Positions 51,752-59,410 of a stretch of DNA of 64,000 nt are shown here, piece after piece. Source of the DNA: Clostridium beijerinckii HUN142 (GTDB taxonomy: Bacteria; Bacillota; Clostridia; Clostridiales; Clostridiaceae); NCBI RefSeq assembly GCF_000621745.1, contig NZ_KK211336.1:394876-458875 (forward strand). The letters run 5' to 3'. Positions within the stretch are counted from its first letter, which is position 1. The number at the start of each line of letters is the position of its first letter. Under the pieces are notes generated by a model. The model was not told where the DNA came from and did not search any database. It saw nothing but the letters and a program-made list of their open reading frames with translations. Both the position numbers and the translations under genes were made by a program.

Positions 51752-51793
51752 CCAATAACAAATCATTTAATTGCTCAATTAATTTGTTATTGG
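51752..51793 (-). terminator. Hairpin at the end of the peroxiredoxin gene
   Basis: CCAATAACAAAT...TTTAATT pairs with AATTAATTTGTTATTGG with a two-base asymmetry. It overlaps the stop codon of the leftward peroxiredoxin gene and likely ends its transcript. Confidence 0.6.
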
Positions 51794-52251
51794 TTATTAG
51801 ATAAAACTTGTAAAACTTCATTTATATCTGGAAGTTGTTCTGATGGATAAACTTTTATCCATTGCACTTTGCCTTCTTCATTTATGATTATGTTGGCACG
51901 TGCTGATATTCCCTTAGTTTCATCAAATATTCCATAGTCACAAGCTATTTTACCATGAGGCCAAAAGTCTGATGGAAGACTAACGTTCTTAATTTGAAGA
52001 ACTGTTGCCCATGCTTCTTTGCAAGGCTGAGAATCTACACTAAATCCAAGTGGAACAGTGTTGAGATTTTGAAATTTTTCGAAATTAGTCTCTAATGCTC
52101 GCATTTGATCTGTACATACTGGTGTCCAAGCTATAGGATGCCAAGAAAGAAGTACTTTTTTTCCTTTAAAATCAGATAACTTTATATCCTGCTTTTTATT
52201 ATCTTTTGCTTTAAAATCTGGTGCATCTGCACCTATTGTAATTGGAGTCAT
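51787..52251 (-). CDS. Peroxiredoxin (AhpE/Bcp-type)
   Basis: A 154-residue thioredoxin-fold peroxidase. The active-site region is LSWHPIAWTPVCTDQM, with the peroxidatic cysteine at Cys46 in the P-V-C-T motif. A second cysteine lies in DSQPCKEAW and a third in KIACDYGIFDE, either of which could be resolving. It reduces peroxides in the cytoplasm with an unknown thiol donor. The start is ATG 52251, behind AAAGGAAG; a longer reading from 52398 would add about 50 residues of poor quality. It stands alone, divergent from the LytTR gene. Confidence 0.9.
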   Translation of the reverse strand: MTPITIGADAPDFKAKDNKKQDIKLSDFKGKKVLLSWHPIAWTPVCTDQMRALETNFEKFQNLNTVPLGFSVDSQPCKEAWATVLQIKNVSLPSDFWPHGKIACDYGIFDETKGISARANIIINEEGKVQWIKVYPSEQLPDINEVLQVLSNNQ

Positions 52252-52426
52252 TATAATCTTCCTTTCATCTTTAAATTTTCTTAATATAGAATTCCCTAAA
52301 CAATAGTTTTTATGAAAATTAAGAAGAAAAGGCATAAAAGAGTTATTTTTTCTAAAGATTATTCTAGACAAATAATAAGTGAAGCTTAGAAAAATCAAAG
52401 ACTATGCACAAAACATATAAAAATAT

Positions 52427-52456
52427 ACCACTTACAAGTGATAACTAACCACTTAC
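52427..52456 (+). promoter_or_regulatory. Direct repeats of LytTR type upstream of the LytTR gene
   Basis: ACCACTTAC occurs at 52427-52435 and again at 52448-52456, with start points exactly 21 bases apart (9-base repeats, 12-base spacer). This is the geometry recognised by LytTR regulators such as AgrA and ComE, and the repeats lie 60-90 bases before a LytTR gene. Confidence 0.75.
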
Positions 52457-52516
52457 TGCTATCGTGTTTACAAGGTAAAAGTCAGCCAATATAATAAAGA
52501 TGTGGGGAGTGAAAAT

Positions 52517-52972
52517 ATGAAAATACGGGTTGAACTTGATAATGAAATTAAAGAAAATGAAGTTATTATTAAATGTAATGAATTAAATGAAGAGGTTAGA
52601 AATATTCAAATTATGCTTGGTGAGATGTTATCAGAAAAAAAGCATATAACGTTTTACAAAGGAGAAACAGAGTATTATCTTTCACTGAAAGAAATTTTGT
52701 TTTTTGAAACTGAAGAAAGTGGTATTTGTGCACATACCATTAATAATATATATAACGTAAAGTATAAGCTATATGAACTTGAAGAATTATTGCCAGGATA
52801 TTTTATGAGAGTTTCAAAATCAACAATACTAAATACAAATCATATTTACTCCATAACAAAAAGCATATCATCATCAAGCAGAGTTGAATTTCAAAATACT
52901 CACAAACAGGTGTATGTTTCAAGATATTATTACAAGCCATTAAAAATTAAATTATTAGAAAAGAGGAAATAA
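52517..52972 (+). CDS. LytTR-domain transcriptional regulator without receiver
   Basis: A 151-residue protein. The first 45 residues (MKIRVELDNEIKENEVIIKC) are not a receiver domain. Residues about 50-150 form a LytTR DNA-binding domain (ITFYKGETEYYLSLKEILFFETEE, RVSKSTILNTNHIYSI, VYVSRYYYKPLK). It lacks a phosphorylation site, so its activity is likely controlled by its partner. GGGGAGTG precedes ATG 52517. It overlaps the next gene by one base (TAATG). Upstream direct repeats with 21-base phasing point to self-activation. It resembles one-component LytTR systems in which a membrane protein holds the regulator. Confidence 0.9.
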   Translation: MKIRVELDNEIKENEVIIKCNELNEEVRNIQIMLGEMLSEKKHITFYKGETEYYLSLKEILFFETEESGICAHTINNIYNVKYKLYELEELLPGYFMRVSKSTILNTNHIYSITKSISSSSRVEFQNTHKQVYVSRYYYKPLKIKLLEKRK

Positions 52973-53673
52973 TGATGAAAAAAGAAAGAGTCTTCTGGGG
53001 AATTTTATTTATACTAGCAGGTATTTTTATGGTTATAAGTAAACTTGGATACTTCCCAGATATAAATGCATTTAGTTTAATATTAACAGTTTTTTTAGTA
53101 GTGATCATAGCAAAAAGTATACCTCATCTTAACTTTTCAGGTATTCTATTTCCAATTGCATTTATTTGTATAATCTATGCTAGACAATTAGGAATTACAG
53201 CTATTACCCCTTGGACTGTGCTTATATCAGCACTATTTGGTAGCATCGGCCTTTCCATGATTTTTCATAAACATGTTAACTGGATTCATCATAATCATGT
53301 TCATGAGGATTATAAATTCGAAAAAATTGACATAGAAGATCAAGGTAATATTATATTTAGAAATTCATTTGGAGCTTGTATTAAATATATAAATACAAAT
53401 GAATTTGAACAAGCTGATCTTAACTGTTCATTTGGAGCTATGAAGGTGTATTTTGATAATGCAGTTATGAGCAGCGAAAATGCTATAGTAAGAGTTAATG
53501 CTTCTTTTTCAGGAGTAGAGTTATATATACCAAGAACTTGGAAGGTTGATAATAAGACTAATGTATTTTTAGGTTCTGTTGATGAAAAAAATAGAAACAA
53601 TGAGAGATCGACAAATACATTAACGTTAGTTGGAGATGTTAGTTTTTCAGGAGTAGAAATAATTTATATATAA
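52972..53673 (+). CDS. LiaF-like membrane protein paired with the LytTR regulator
   Basis: A 233-residue protein. Four short membrane helices fill residues about 7-100 (VFWGILFILAGIFMVISKLG, FSLILTVFLVVIIAKS, ILFPIAFICIIYARQ, WTVLISALFGSIGLSMIF). A histidine-rich loop (HKHVNWIHHNHVHED) leads to a C-terminal beta-rich domain with repeats of the type NCSFGAMKVYFDNA and VNASFSGVELYIP, as in LiaF C-terminal domains. It starts at ATG 52972 or 52975, overlapping the regulator stop. In LiaFSR-like and LytTR systems such proteins restrain a regulator until the envelope is stressed. That role here is inferred. Confidence 0.87.
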   Translation: MMKKERVFWGILFILAGIFMVISKLGYFPDINAFSLILTVFLVVIIAKSIPHLNFSGILFPIAFICIIYARQLGITAITPWTVLISALFGSIGLSMIFHKHVNWIHHNHVHEDYKFEKIDIEDQGNIIFRNSFGACIKYINTNEFEQADLNCSFGAMKVYFDNAVMSSENAIVRVNASFSGVELYIPRTWKVDNKTNVFLGSVDEKNRNNERSTNTLTLVGDVSFSGVEIIYI

Positions 53674-53690
53674 ATAAGAAGATGTTATAG

Positions 53691-53728
53691 AAAAAGTGCT
53701 AAATATCATAAGATATAGCACTTTTTTT
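53691..53728 (+). terminator. Terminator after the LytTR/LiaF-like operon
   Basis: AAAAAGTGCT pairs with AGCACTTTTT, extended by ATATC / GATAT, and is followed by T bases. Confidence 0.85.
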
Positions 53729-54081
53729 GTTTAGGAAGTACCCATGAAGTAAGTGGCATAAATTATCAATAAATCACTTGCATATAAATCAGGTATATTT
53801 AAGGAAGACTAATTTATAAGGATAATTAACAATTATAAATTGGGTTCTTCAAAATTAGTAACAAAAGTACTTGCGCTAGAGTTAACTTTAGCATGTATAA
53901 TGAATTTTATAATATTAGAGCTTATTGGATAAGAAAAAAATATGTTCTAAATAAAAATGAATGGATTCTATTAAAATTAAGTTCTCGTACAATAAAAAAT
54001 TGCAGGCGACTGTGGAGTCGGAGATTTTTTCCACACAGTTATAATTTCCTAAAGAATAGAATAAGTTTTAAGGAGGAAACA
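53729..54081. other. Intergenic region with hairpin before the acetyltransferase gene
   Basis: The gap contains a hairpin at 54009-54039, ACTGTGGA with TCCACACAGT, whose loop holds TTTTTT. It stands about 45 bases before the acetyltransferase start and could be an attenuator or part of one. One frame is open through most of the gap into the transferase gene, but its start lacks a ribosome site and the encoded residues look random. Confidence 0.45.
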
Positions 54082-54642
54082 ATGAATAAAGAATTATTAG
54101 AGAAAATACAAAAAAGTGAGTTTATTTCAAATAAGGATACTATATTTACTGAAATCAATGAAGTAGTCGAGAATACTTTAAGGTTGACATCTGAATTAAA
54201 TACAGGATATAAAACACCTGAAGAAGTCAGAAATATTTTAACCAATATTACTGGTAAGGAAATTGACAGTTCTGTACAAGTGTTAACGCCATTTAACACA
54301 GATTTTGGAGTTAATATTAGATTAGGAAAAGATATATTTATTAATAAATCGTGCATGTTTGTTGATTTAGGAGGGATTGAATTGGAAGACAATGTTCTTA
54401 TTGGACCTGATGTAAAAATATTATCAGTTAATCACTCATTAGATCCTAAAAATAGACGCGGAGTCATTCTTAGAAGCGTAAAAATTAAACGTAATGTGTG
54501 GCTTGGAGCTGGAGTAACAGTTTGCCCAGGAGTGACGATTGGAGAAAATTCTGTTGTTGGAGCAGGTTCGGTTGTTACTAAAGATGTTCCAGATAATACA
54601 GTTTATGCTGGAGTTCCAGCCAAGTTTATTAAGAATATATAA
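54082..54642 (+). CDS. Hexapeptide-repeat O-acetyltransferase (maltose/galactoside type)
   Basis: A 186-residue acyltransferase with a left-handed parallel beta helix. The N-terminal helical part is as in maltose O-acetyltransferase (TGYKTPEEVRNILTNITGKE). The hexapeptide repeats run through IELEDNVLIGPDVKIL and GVTVCPGVTIGENSVVGAGS. NHSLDPKNR carries the active-site histidine, and NVWLGAGVTV the typical acetyl-CoA region. It acetylates sugars with acetyl-CoA in the cytoplasm; the sugar is unknown. AAGGAGG precedes ATG 54082, which decides the start against an upstream open frame. Confidence 0.92.
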   Translation: MNKELLEKIQKSEFISNKDTIFTEINEVVENTLRLTSELNTGYKTPEEVRNILTNITGKEIDSSVQVLTPFNTDFGVNIRLGKDIFINKSCMFVDLGGIELEDNVLIGPDVKILSVNHSLDPKNRRGVILRSVKIKRNVWLGAGVTVCPGVTIGENSVVGAGSVVTKDVPDNTVYAGVPAKFIKNI

Positions 54643-54662
54643 GAAAAATAAAATTTTGATTT

Positions 54663-54690
54663 AAGAGCTGTCAGTTGGCAGTTCTTTTTT
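54663..54690 (+). terminator. Terminator after the acetyltransferase gene
   Basis: Stem AGAGCTGTC / GGCAGTTCT followed by TTTTTT. Confidence 0.85.
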
Positions 54691-54918
54691 GCATAGAAGA
54701 TAATAAAAATTTGGAATGTCGAAAACCTTATTGTATCTAGTATAGATATAAATTTTAGTCTTACAAGGTGGCATATCTTCCTTCAATTAACCTTAATTTG
54801 GCAGACTGGCTTTTTCTTGTTTTTAAATAAATAGACAATGAAATATAATAAAAATTTATTGATAAACGATAAAGAGTGTGGTATCTTATATGTATAATTT
54901 AAAAGTGAGGTGCTTTTT

Positions 54919-55395
54919 ATGAAACGATGTTCAACAATCTTTTTAAAGATCGCTGTTATTCTTATTGCAGTTCCAGTTCTTGCTTTGTGCATATTTGGAG
55001 CAATTAGGTTAACTAATAATCCAGTAAATCCAGACTATGCAAATATCATATATCCAATTTTAACAGGTATGGTTGTATCAGTTTTGCCGTTCTTTGCAGC
55101 CCTGTATCAGGCTTTAAAACTTTTAGGGTATATTGATAAAAACATAGCGTTTTCTGAGTTATCTGTAAAGGCGTTAAAGTATATAAAATACTGTGCAATT
55201 ATAATATCTACATTATATGTGGTAGTACTTCCATTTGTTTATTTTGTAGCAGAGAAAGACGATGCCCCAGGTCTCATAATAATTGGAATGGTACCTATTT
55301 TTGCTTCGTTAGTAATCGCAGTCTTTGCCGCTGTTCTTCAAAGGCTTTTAAAAGAAGCCATAGACATAAAATCAGAAAATGATTTAACAGTGTAA
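54919..55395 (+). CDS. DUF2975 membrane protein, copy 1
   Basis: A 158-residue membrane protein with four helices of the DUF2975 family (IFLKIAVILIAVPVLALCI, IIYPILTGMVVSVLPFFAALYQ, IIISTLYVVVLPFVYFV, LIIIGMVPIFASLVIAVFAAVL). The conserved A-L-Y-Q-A-L-K-L-L-G segment and AFSELSVKALKYIKYC loop are present, and it ends KEAIDIKSENDLTV, typical of the family. Such genes nearly always stand next to a small XRE regulator, as here. AGTGAGG precedes ATG 54919. Function unknown; the pairing suggests a membrane partner of the regulator. Confidence 0.87.
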   Translation: MKRCSTIFLKIAVILIAVPVLALCIFGAIRLTNNPVNPDYANIIYPILTGMVVSVLPFFAALYQALKLLGYIDKNIAFSELSVKALKYIKYCAIIISTLYVVVLPFVYFVAEKDDAPGLIIIGMVPIFASLVIAVFAAVLQRLLKEAIDIKSENDLTV

Positions 55396-55451
55396 GACAT
55401 CAAGATTAATAATCTCGATGTACAGAATGAGGAATACAGGAGGAGAATAAT

Positions 55452-55661
55452 ATGGCGATTATAATAAATATTGATGTTATGCTAGCTAAAAGGAAAATGA
55501 GTGTGACCGAGCTTACTGAGAGAGTTGGAATAACAATGGCTAATCTTTCTATACTTAAAAATGGCAAGGCAAAAGCTATTAGATTTTCAACTTTAGATGC
55601 AATATGCAAAGCTCTAGACTGTCAACCAGGTGATATTTTAGAATTTAGAAATGATATATAA
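55452..55661 (+). CDS. Small Cro/C1-type (XRE, YozG-like) regulator
   Basis: A 69-residue single-domain helix-turn-helix protein: VMLAKRKMSVTELTERVGIT and NLSILKNGKAKAIRFSTLDA, ending LDCQPGDILEF. This form, with no ligand domain, accompanies DUF2975 genes in many firmicutes. AGGAGGAG precedes ATG 55452. It lies 57 bases after the first and 69 bases before the second DUF2975 gene, so the three form one cassette. Target unknown, probably its own operon. Confidence 0.92.
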   Translation: MAIIINIDVMLAKRKMSVTELTERVGITMANLSILKNGKAKAIRFSTLDAICKALDCQPGDILEFRNDI

Positions 55662-55729
55662 AAGTTAAAAGTGAGATACAAATATTAACGATTTTTGTAC
55701 AAAAGATAAGGAATACAGGAGGTTTTTTT

Positions 55730-56191
55730 ATGAAACGAAGTTCAAAAATTTTCTTAAATGTAGCTGTTTTTATTGGAGGTTCGATTCTTACTTTGTTTAT
55801 ATTTTTATTACCTATGGTAACAACAGGATTATCGCGAGTAATCTTGGTATCAGCCTATTTGCAATATCTTGGTTTTATCGGCTTGTATGGGGCGGTGACA
55901 CCATTCTTATTTGCACTTTATCAGACTATAAAATTTATAGGCTATGCTAATAAGAACGAAGCCTTGTCGGAATTATCTGTAAAGACTTTAAAGAATATAA
56001 GATGCTGTGGAATTACAATCAGTCTTTTATATGTGATAGCCATGCCACTCTTATTTCTCATGGCAGATGGAGACGACGCTCCAGGAATCATACTATTTGC
56101 ATTATTAGTCATTTTTTCAACTAGTGTGAGTGCAGTCTTTGCTAATATTTTTGAAAAAAGATGCCATAGTAATAAATTGATTAGATGTTAA
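55730..56191 (+). CDS. DUF2975 membrane protein, copy 2
   Basis: A 153-residue homolog of the protein at 54919-55395. The alignable parts are MKRSSKIFLNVAVFIGGSIL, FLFALYQTIKFIGYANKNEA, LSELSVKTLKNIRCCGIT and MADGDDAPGIILFALLVIF. The C-terminal tail differs: it ends EKRCHSNKLIRC instead of the usual acidic DIKSENDLTV, so the end may have changed by mutation. CAGGAGG precedes ATG 55730. It lies directly after the XRE gene. Function unknown. Confidence 0.85.
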   Translation: MKRSSKIFLNVAVFIGGSILTLFIFLLPMVTTGLSRVILVSAYLQYLGFIGLYGAVTPFLFALYQTIKFIGYANKNEALSELSVKTLKNIRCCGITISLLYVIAMPLLFLMADGDDAPGIILFALLVIFSTSVSAVFANIFEKRCHSNKLIRC

Positions 56192-56215
56192 GTGGATTTT
56201 AGTTAAGGAGGCAAT

Positions 56216-57562
56216 ATGAAGATTAAATTAATTCAACCTGCAATGCTACCAAGGCCCATGGATACAAAATTAAAGACGAGAATGTCTCCTTCATTAGCAT
56301 TATTAACAATAGCAAATCTTACGCCTAAAGAACATAAGGTTATTATTGAAAATGAAAATGTTGAGAAGATAGATTTTGATGAAAATGTTGATTTAGTTGC
56401 AATAACTGTTACTGTAGATGTTATGAATAGGGCAGTAGAAATATCAAAGGAATTCCAAAAGCGTGGGGTAAAAGTAATTGCAGGAGGTATACATATAACA
56501 GCAGATCCAGAAGGAGCTGTAAACAGCTTTGATGCAATAATTATAGGAATGGCTGAGAGAGTTTGGGAGAAAGTTCTTAAGGATATAGAAACTAATTCAA
56601 TTAAAAAAATATATTGTGATATGGAAAATATTAATGGAAATGAAATAGTGTCGCCTGACTATGGCATGATAGATAATAAGAAATATTTATATACTAATAT
56701 AATCAGTACAAGCAGAGGCTGTCCTTTTAAATGTGATTTTTGCTATAATAGCTGCACTAACTCCATTAAAACTTATATTAATAGACCAATAGAAGATGTA
56801 ATTAAAGATATTAAGGTATTAAAAACAAAACACATTATGTTTATTGATGATAACTTTATCGGTAATCCTAAATGGACTAAGGAATTATTAAAGGAAATAA
56901 AACCTCTAAAGTTAAAATGGAATGCGGCAGTTACTTCTAATATAGTGGACATGCCTGAATTATTAGATGATATGAAAGAAGCAGGTTGCCAAAGCCTTTT
57001 TATAGGTTTTGAAAGTATAAATAGTAAGTCAATAGAAAGTGTACATAAAGTTCAAAATAGTGTAAGCAGATATGAGAAACTTGTTGATGAAATTCATAAA
57101 AGAGGAATAATGATAAATGCAAGCTTTGTTTTTGGATTAGATGAAGATGATGCGTCAATATTTAAGAGTACATTAGAGTGGATAGTTAAAAATAAAATAG
57201 AAACAGTAACATCTCATATAATGACTCCGTATCCTGGCACAAAGTTATACTCATCATTATTAAAGGAAAATAGAATAGTAGATCATAATTTATCTAATTA
57301 TAATACTTCACATGTCGTATACAAACCAAAGAATATGACGGCAGAAGAATTATATAACGGCTACCTATGGATATATAAAGAAGTATATACTTTTAAAAAT
57401 ATAATGAAGAGACTGCCTAAATCTAAAAAACAATGGATTCCATTTTTAGCTTTTAATTTTCTTTATAGGAAGTTTGGAAAACTAACTGAGTTGCTATGCA
57501 ATATAGTTTCATTTGAAATTATAGGAAGATTTTCTAGGTGGGTTGCTTATAGAATAAAGTAA
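56216..57562 (+). CDS. B12-binding radical SAM protein
   Basis: A 448-residue enzyme. Residues about 1-140 form a cobalamin-binding Rossmann domain (VDLVAITVTVDVMNRAVEI, VKVIAGGIHITADPEGAV) of the type without the DxHxxG histidine. The radical SAM core follows with STSRGCPFKCDFCYN: Cys169, Cys173 and Cys176 bind the 4Fe-4S cluster. HIMFIDDNFIGNP and SLFIGFESINSKSI are typical of the B12-dependent class. Reactions in this class include methylations and ring rearrangements on unknown substrates. AAGGAGG precedes ATG 56216, 24 bases after the second DUF2975 gene, so it could be co-transcribed. Confidence 0.9.
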   Translation: MKIKLIQPAMLPRPMDTKLKTRMSPSLALLTIANLTPKEHKVIIENENVEKIDFDENVDLVAITVTVDVMNRAVEISKEFQKRGVKVIAGGIHITADPEGAVNSFDAIIIGMAERVWEKVLKDIETNSIKKIYCDMENINGNEIVSPDYGMIDNKKYLYTNIISTSRGCPFKCDFCYNSCTNSIKTYINRPIEDVIKDIKVLKTKHIMFIDDNFIGNPKWTKELLKEIKPLKLKWNAAVTSNIVDMPELLDDMKEAGCQSLFIGFESINSKSIESVHKVQNSVSRYEKLVDEIHKRGIMINASFVFGLDEDDASIFKSTLEWIVKNKIETVTSHIMTPYPGTKLYSSLLKENRIVDHNLSNYNTSHVVYKPKNMTAEELYNGYLWIYKEVYTFKNIMKRLPKSKKQWIPFLAFNFLYRKFGKLTELLCNIVSFEIIGRFSRWVAYRIK

Positions 57563-57765
57563 ATGTGTTTACATCAATGAAATTAATGATTTATATTTCT
57601 AGAAACTCATATATACTCAGATCGATAAATGAACTTATACATGGTTTTGATTTATTGCATAAGTATATTTTAATATAGCAATCTTAAAAATACTCATTTA
57701 TAGTAAAAGCTATTTAATTATTATGGCTGTTTACTAAGAGTAACTGAGTATGGAGGATTGTAATT
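57563..57765. other. Intergenic region after the radical SAM gene
   Basis: AT-rich stretch of about 200 bases. No clear terminator or gene; it runs into the remnant at 57766-57969. Confidence 0.4.
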
Positions 57766-57969
57766 ATGGTATGTCTCAAGGCTCAGCTAGAGCAAGCACA
57801 GTGCCTAAATTAGTGCAAATTATTCAAGGGCACAAGCATAGGAGGGATACAATATGCTGTTATGGTTACGGTAGCGGCAGTTGTCGCAGCATTAATGTTC
57901 ACTTTATTTATGAGAACTAAAAAGAACGTTGGAGATTCTAAGAGTGAAGTGCAGGCTGTGGAGGTTTGA
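57766..57969 (+). pseudogene. Decayed C-terminal fragment of a membrane transporter
   Basis: One frame reads SQGSARASTVPKLVQIIQG and a second, shifted frame reads YAVMVTVAAVVAALMFTLFM followed by RTKKNVGDSKSEVQAVEV and a stop. Together they look like the last loop, last helix and cytoplasmic tail of a multi-helix transporter broken by a frameshift. The base composition is richer in G and C than the surroundings, as for a gene remnant of other origin. A member of the drug-transporter MFS group is possible but not shown. Confidence 0.4.
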
Positions 57970-58210
57970 GTAGAGTAGTAGTTCTAATCTTCATAATTTA
58001 ATTTTGATGCATTAAGTGGTAAAACTAAAAGTTTATAAAATTTTATGATTTTAGGCACTAAAAAAGTCAAACTATTCTAGGGTTATTATATAAATATAAA
58101 AAGTTATTTGAAGCTGACTTTAAATATTTATATAATACCATTAAGACATAGGACAACTAGATTCATATAATAAAAAGAATAGTAAGTATTAATAAAAGGG
58201 GAAATTAAAT

Positions 58211-58675
58211 ATGAAAGTAAAAGATTTTATGATTACCGATGTAATTGTTGCAAAGAAAGAAAATACGATAAAAGATGTTATGAATACATTAGTTGTAAAC
58301 AGAATTGGTGGAGTTCCTATAGTGGACAACCAAGGAATACTTGTAGGTATAGTGAGTGATGGTGATATAATACGAAGCATAAATCCAAAAGTGGGAAAAA
58401 TGTATGACATGATTTCCTATATGTTTTATGTAGCAAAGGAACAATTAGAAGAAGGGATAGAATTAATTAAGAATAAAAATATTATGAGCATTGCAAAAAA
58501 AGGAGATATTTACTGTGTTTCTCCGGAAGATACTATGGAAAAAGTTTTGTCTGTCTTGTCTAAACATAATTTTAAAAAGATACCTGTTGTAGATAAAGAT
58601 AGAAAAGTAGTTGGAGTTATAAGCAGAGGCGATGTTATTCGATATGTTCAGAAAAAAATTATAGATAAATTATAG
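58211..58675 (+). CDS. Tandem CBS-domain protein
   Basis: A 154-residue protein made of two CBS domains: MKVKDFMITDVIVAKKENTI, NRIGGVPIVDNQGILVGIVS for the first and EDTMEKVLSVLSKHNFKKIP, VVDKDRKVVGVISRGDVIRY for the second. CBS pairs bind adenine nucleotides such as AMP, ATP or c-di-AMP. No effector domain is attached, so it must act through a partner. AAAAGGGG precedes ATG 58211. The gene stands alone with a GGAGCTTGG-type hairpin and T run after it (about 58691-58722). Confidence 0.9.
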   Translation: MKVKDFMITDVIVAKKENTIKDVMNTLVVNRIGGVPIVDNQGILVGIVSDGDIIRSINPKVGKMYDMISYMFYVAKEQLEEGIELIKNKNIMSIAKKGDIYCVSPEDTMEKVLSVLSKHNFKKIPVVDKDRKVVGVISRGDVIRYVQKKIIDKL

Positions 58676-58832
58676 TTATATTTATTTAAAAGGAGCTTGG
58701 TTTAAAATCAAGTTCTTTTTGATTAAATGGATAATTAGAGTCTATTTTCAAAATATTTACGTACCTTATTTATTAATGTATACTTGTATTGAGTACATAT
58801 TAGATAATATTTTGTTATGAAGGAGTGATAAT

Positions 58833-59183
58833 ATGAGTAAATATAGAAGTTCGTACTGTAAAATCTTCATCAATACTGATGAAGAAAGAGAAGTCATACT
58901 GAGCTTAATTGAAAAAATAACAATGGGTAGTAAAAAAAGATGGACAATCATTTCAGATTTAATGGAAATAGAATTGAGAAATAATGAAGATTTTAGTGAA
59001 GAAAAAAGTATTAAAGAAGAAGACGGTTTTCTATACTCAAAGTATTATCTTGATATTGGACCTGCAGAGGGGATAAAGGAAGAACAGTATATTACAGGAG
59101 TAATAATCTTGCTAGAAAATCTAAGATCATTAGGATATAAAGTTGTTGCTTCCTGTGATTTTGAAAATGAACTTTCCAAATAA
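58833..59183 (+). CDS. Hypothetical protein, 116 residues
   Basis: A soluble protein beginning MSKYRSSYCKIFINTDEERE and ending LGYKVVASCDFENELSK. The layout, short strands and helices with ILSLIEKITMGSKKRW and IEEQ-like GPAEGIKEEQYITGVI, suggests a small alpha-beta domain, perhaps an immunity-like or ferredoxin-like fold, but I recognise no family. AAGGAGTG precedes ATG 58833, giving a sound start. It has its own terminator. Function unknown. Confidence 0.8.
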   Translation: MSKYRSSYCKIFINTDEEREVILSLIEKITMGSKKRWTIISDLMEIELRNNEDFSEEKSIKEEDGFLYSKYYLDIGPAEGIKEEQYITGVIILLENLRSLGYKVVASCDFENELSK

Positions 59184-59226
59184 AGAAGTATGTAAATTAA
59201 CGTAACTAGTTTTTTTAGTGCAATAA

Positions 59227-59276
59227 AAAGAGATAGCAAACATATCAGTAAATGATAATAAAGCTATCTCTTTATT
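59227..59276. terminator. Terminator after the hypothetical gene
   Basis: Stem AAAGAGATAGC / GCTATCTCTTT, with a T-rich end. The same stem core is used at 7536-7576. Confidence 0.82.
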
Positions 59277-59410
59277 TATTGAAAATAGGAAATCATATCT
59301 TAATTATTAACACAATTTTTGGAAGATATACATTCCAACTGCTTATTTTATAATAGCATGCTTAATGAACGCTTGAGTTTTTTGAAAGGAAAGAGCATAA
59401 GTAAATAAAA

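Noticed and set aside
53893..54081. 63-codon N-terminal extension of the hexapeptide acetyltransferase
   Set aside because: The inner ATG has AAGGAGG, family proteins begin there, and the extension reads through a hairpin with random-looking residues.
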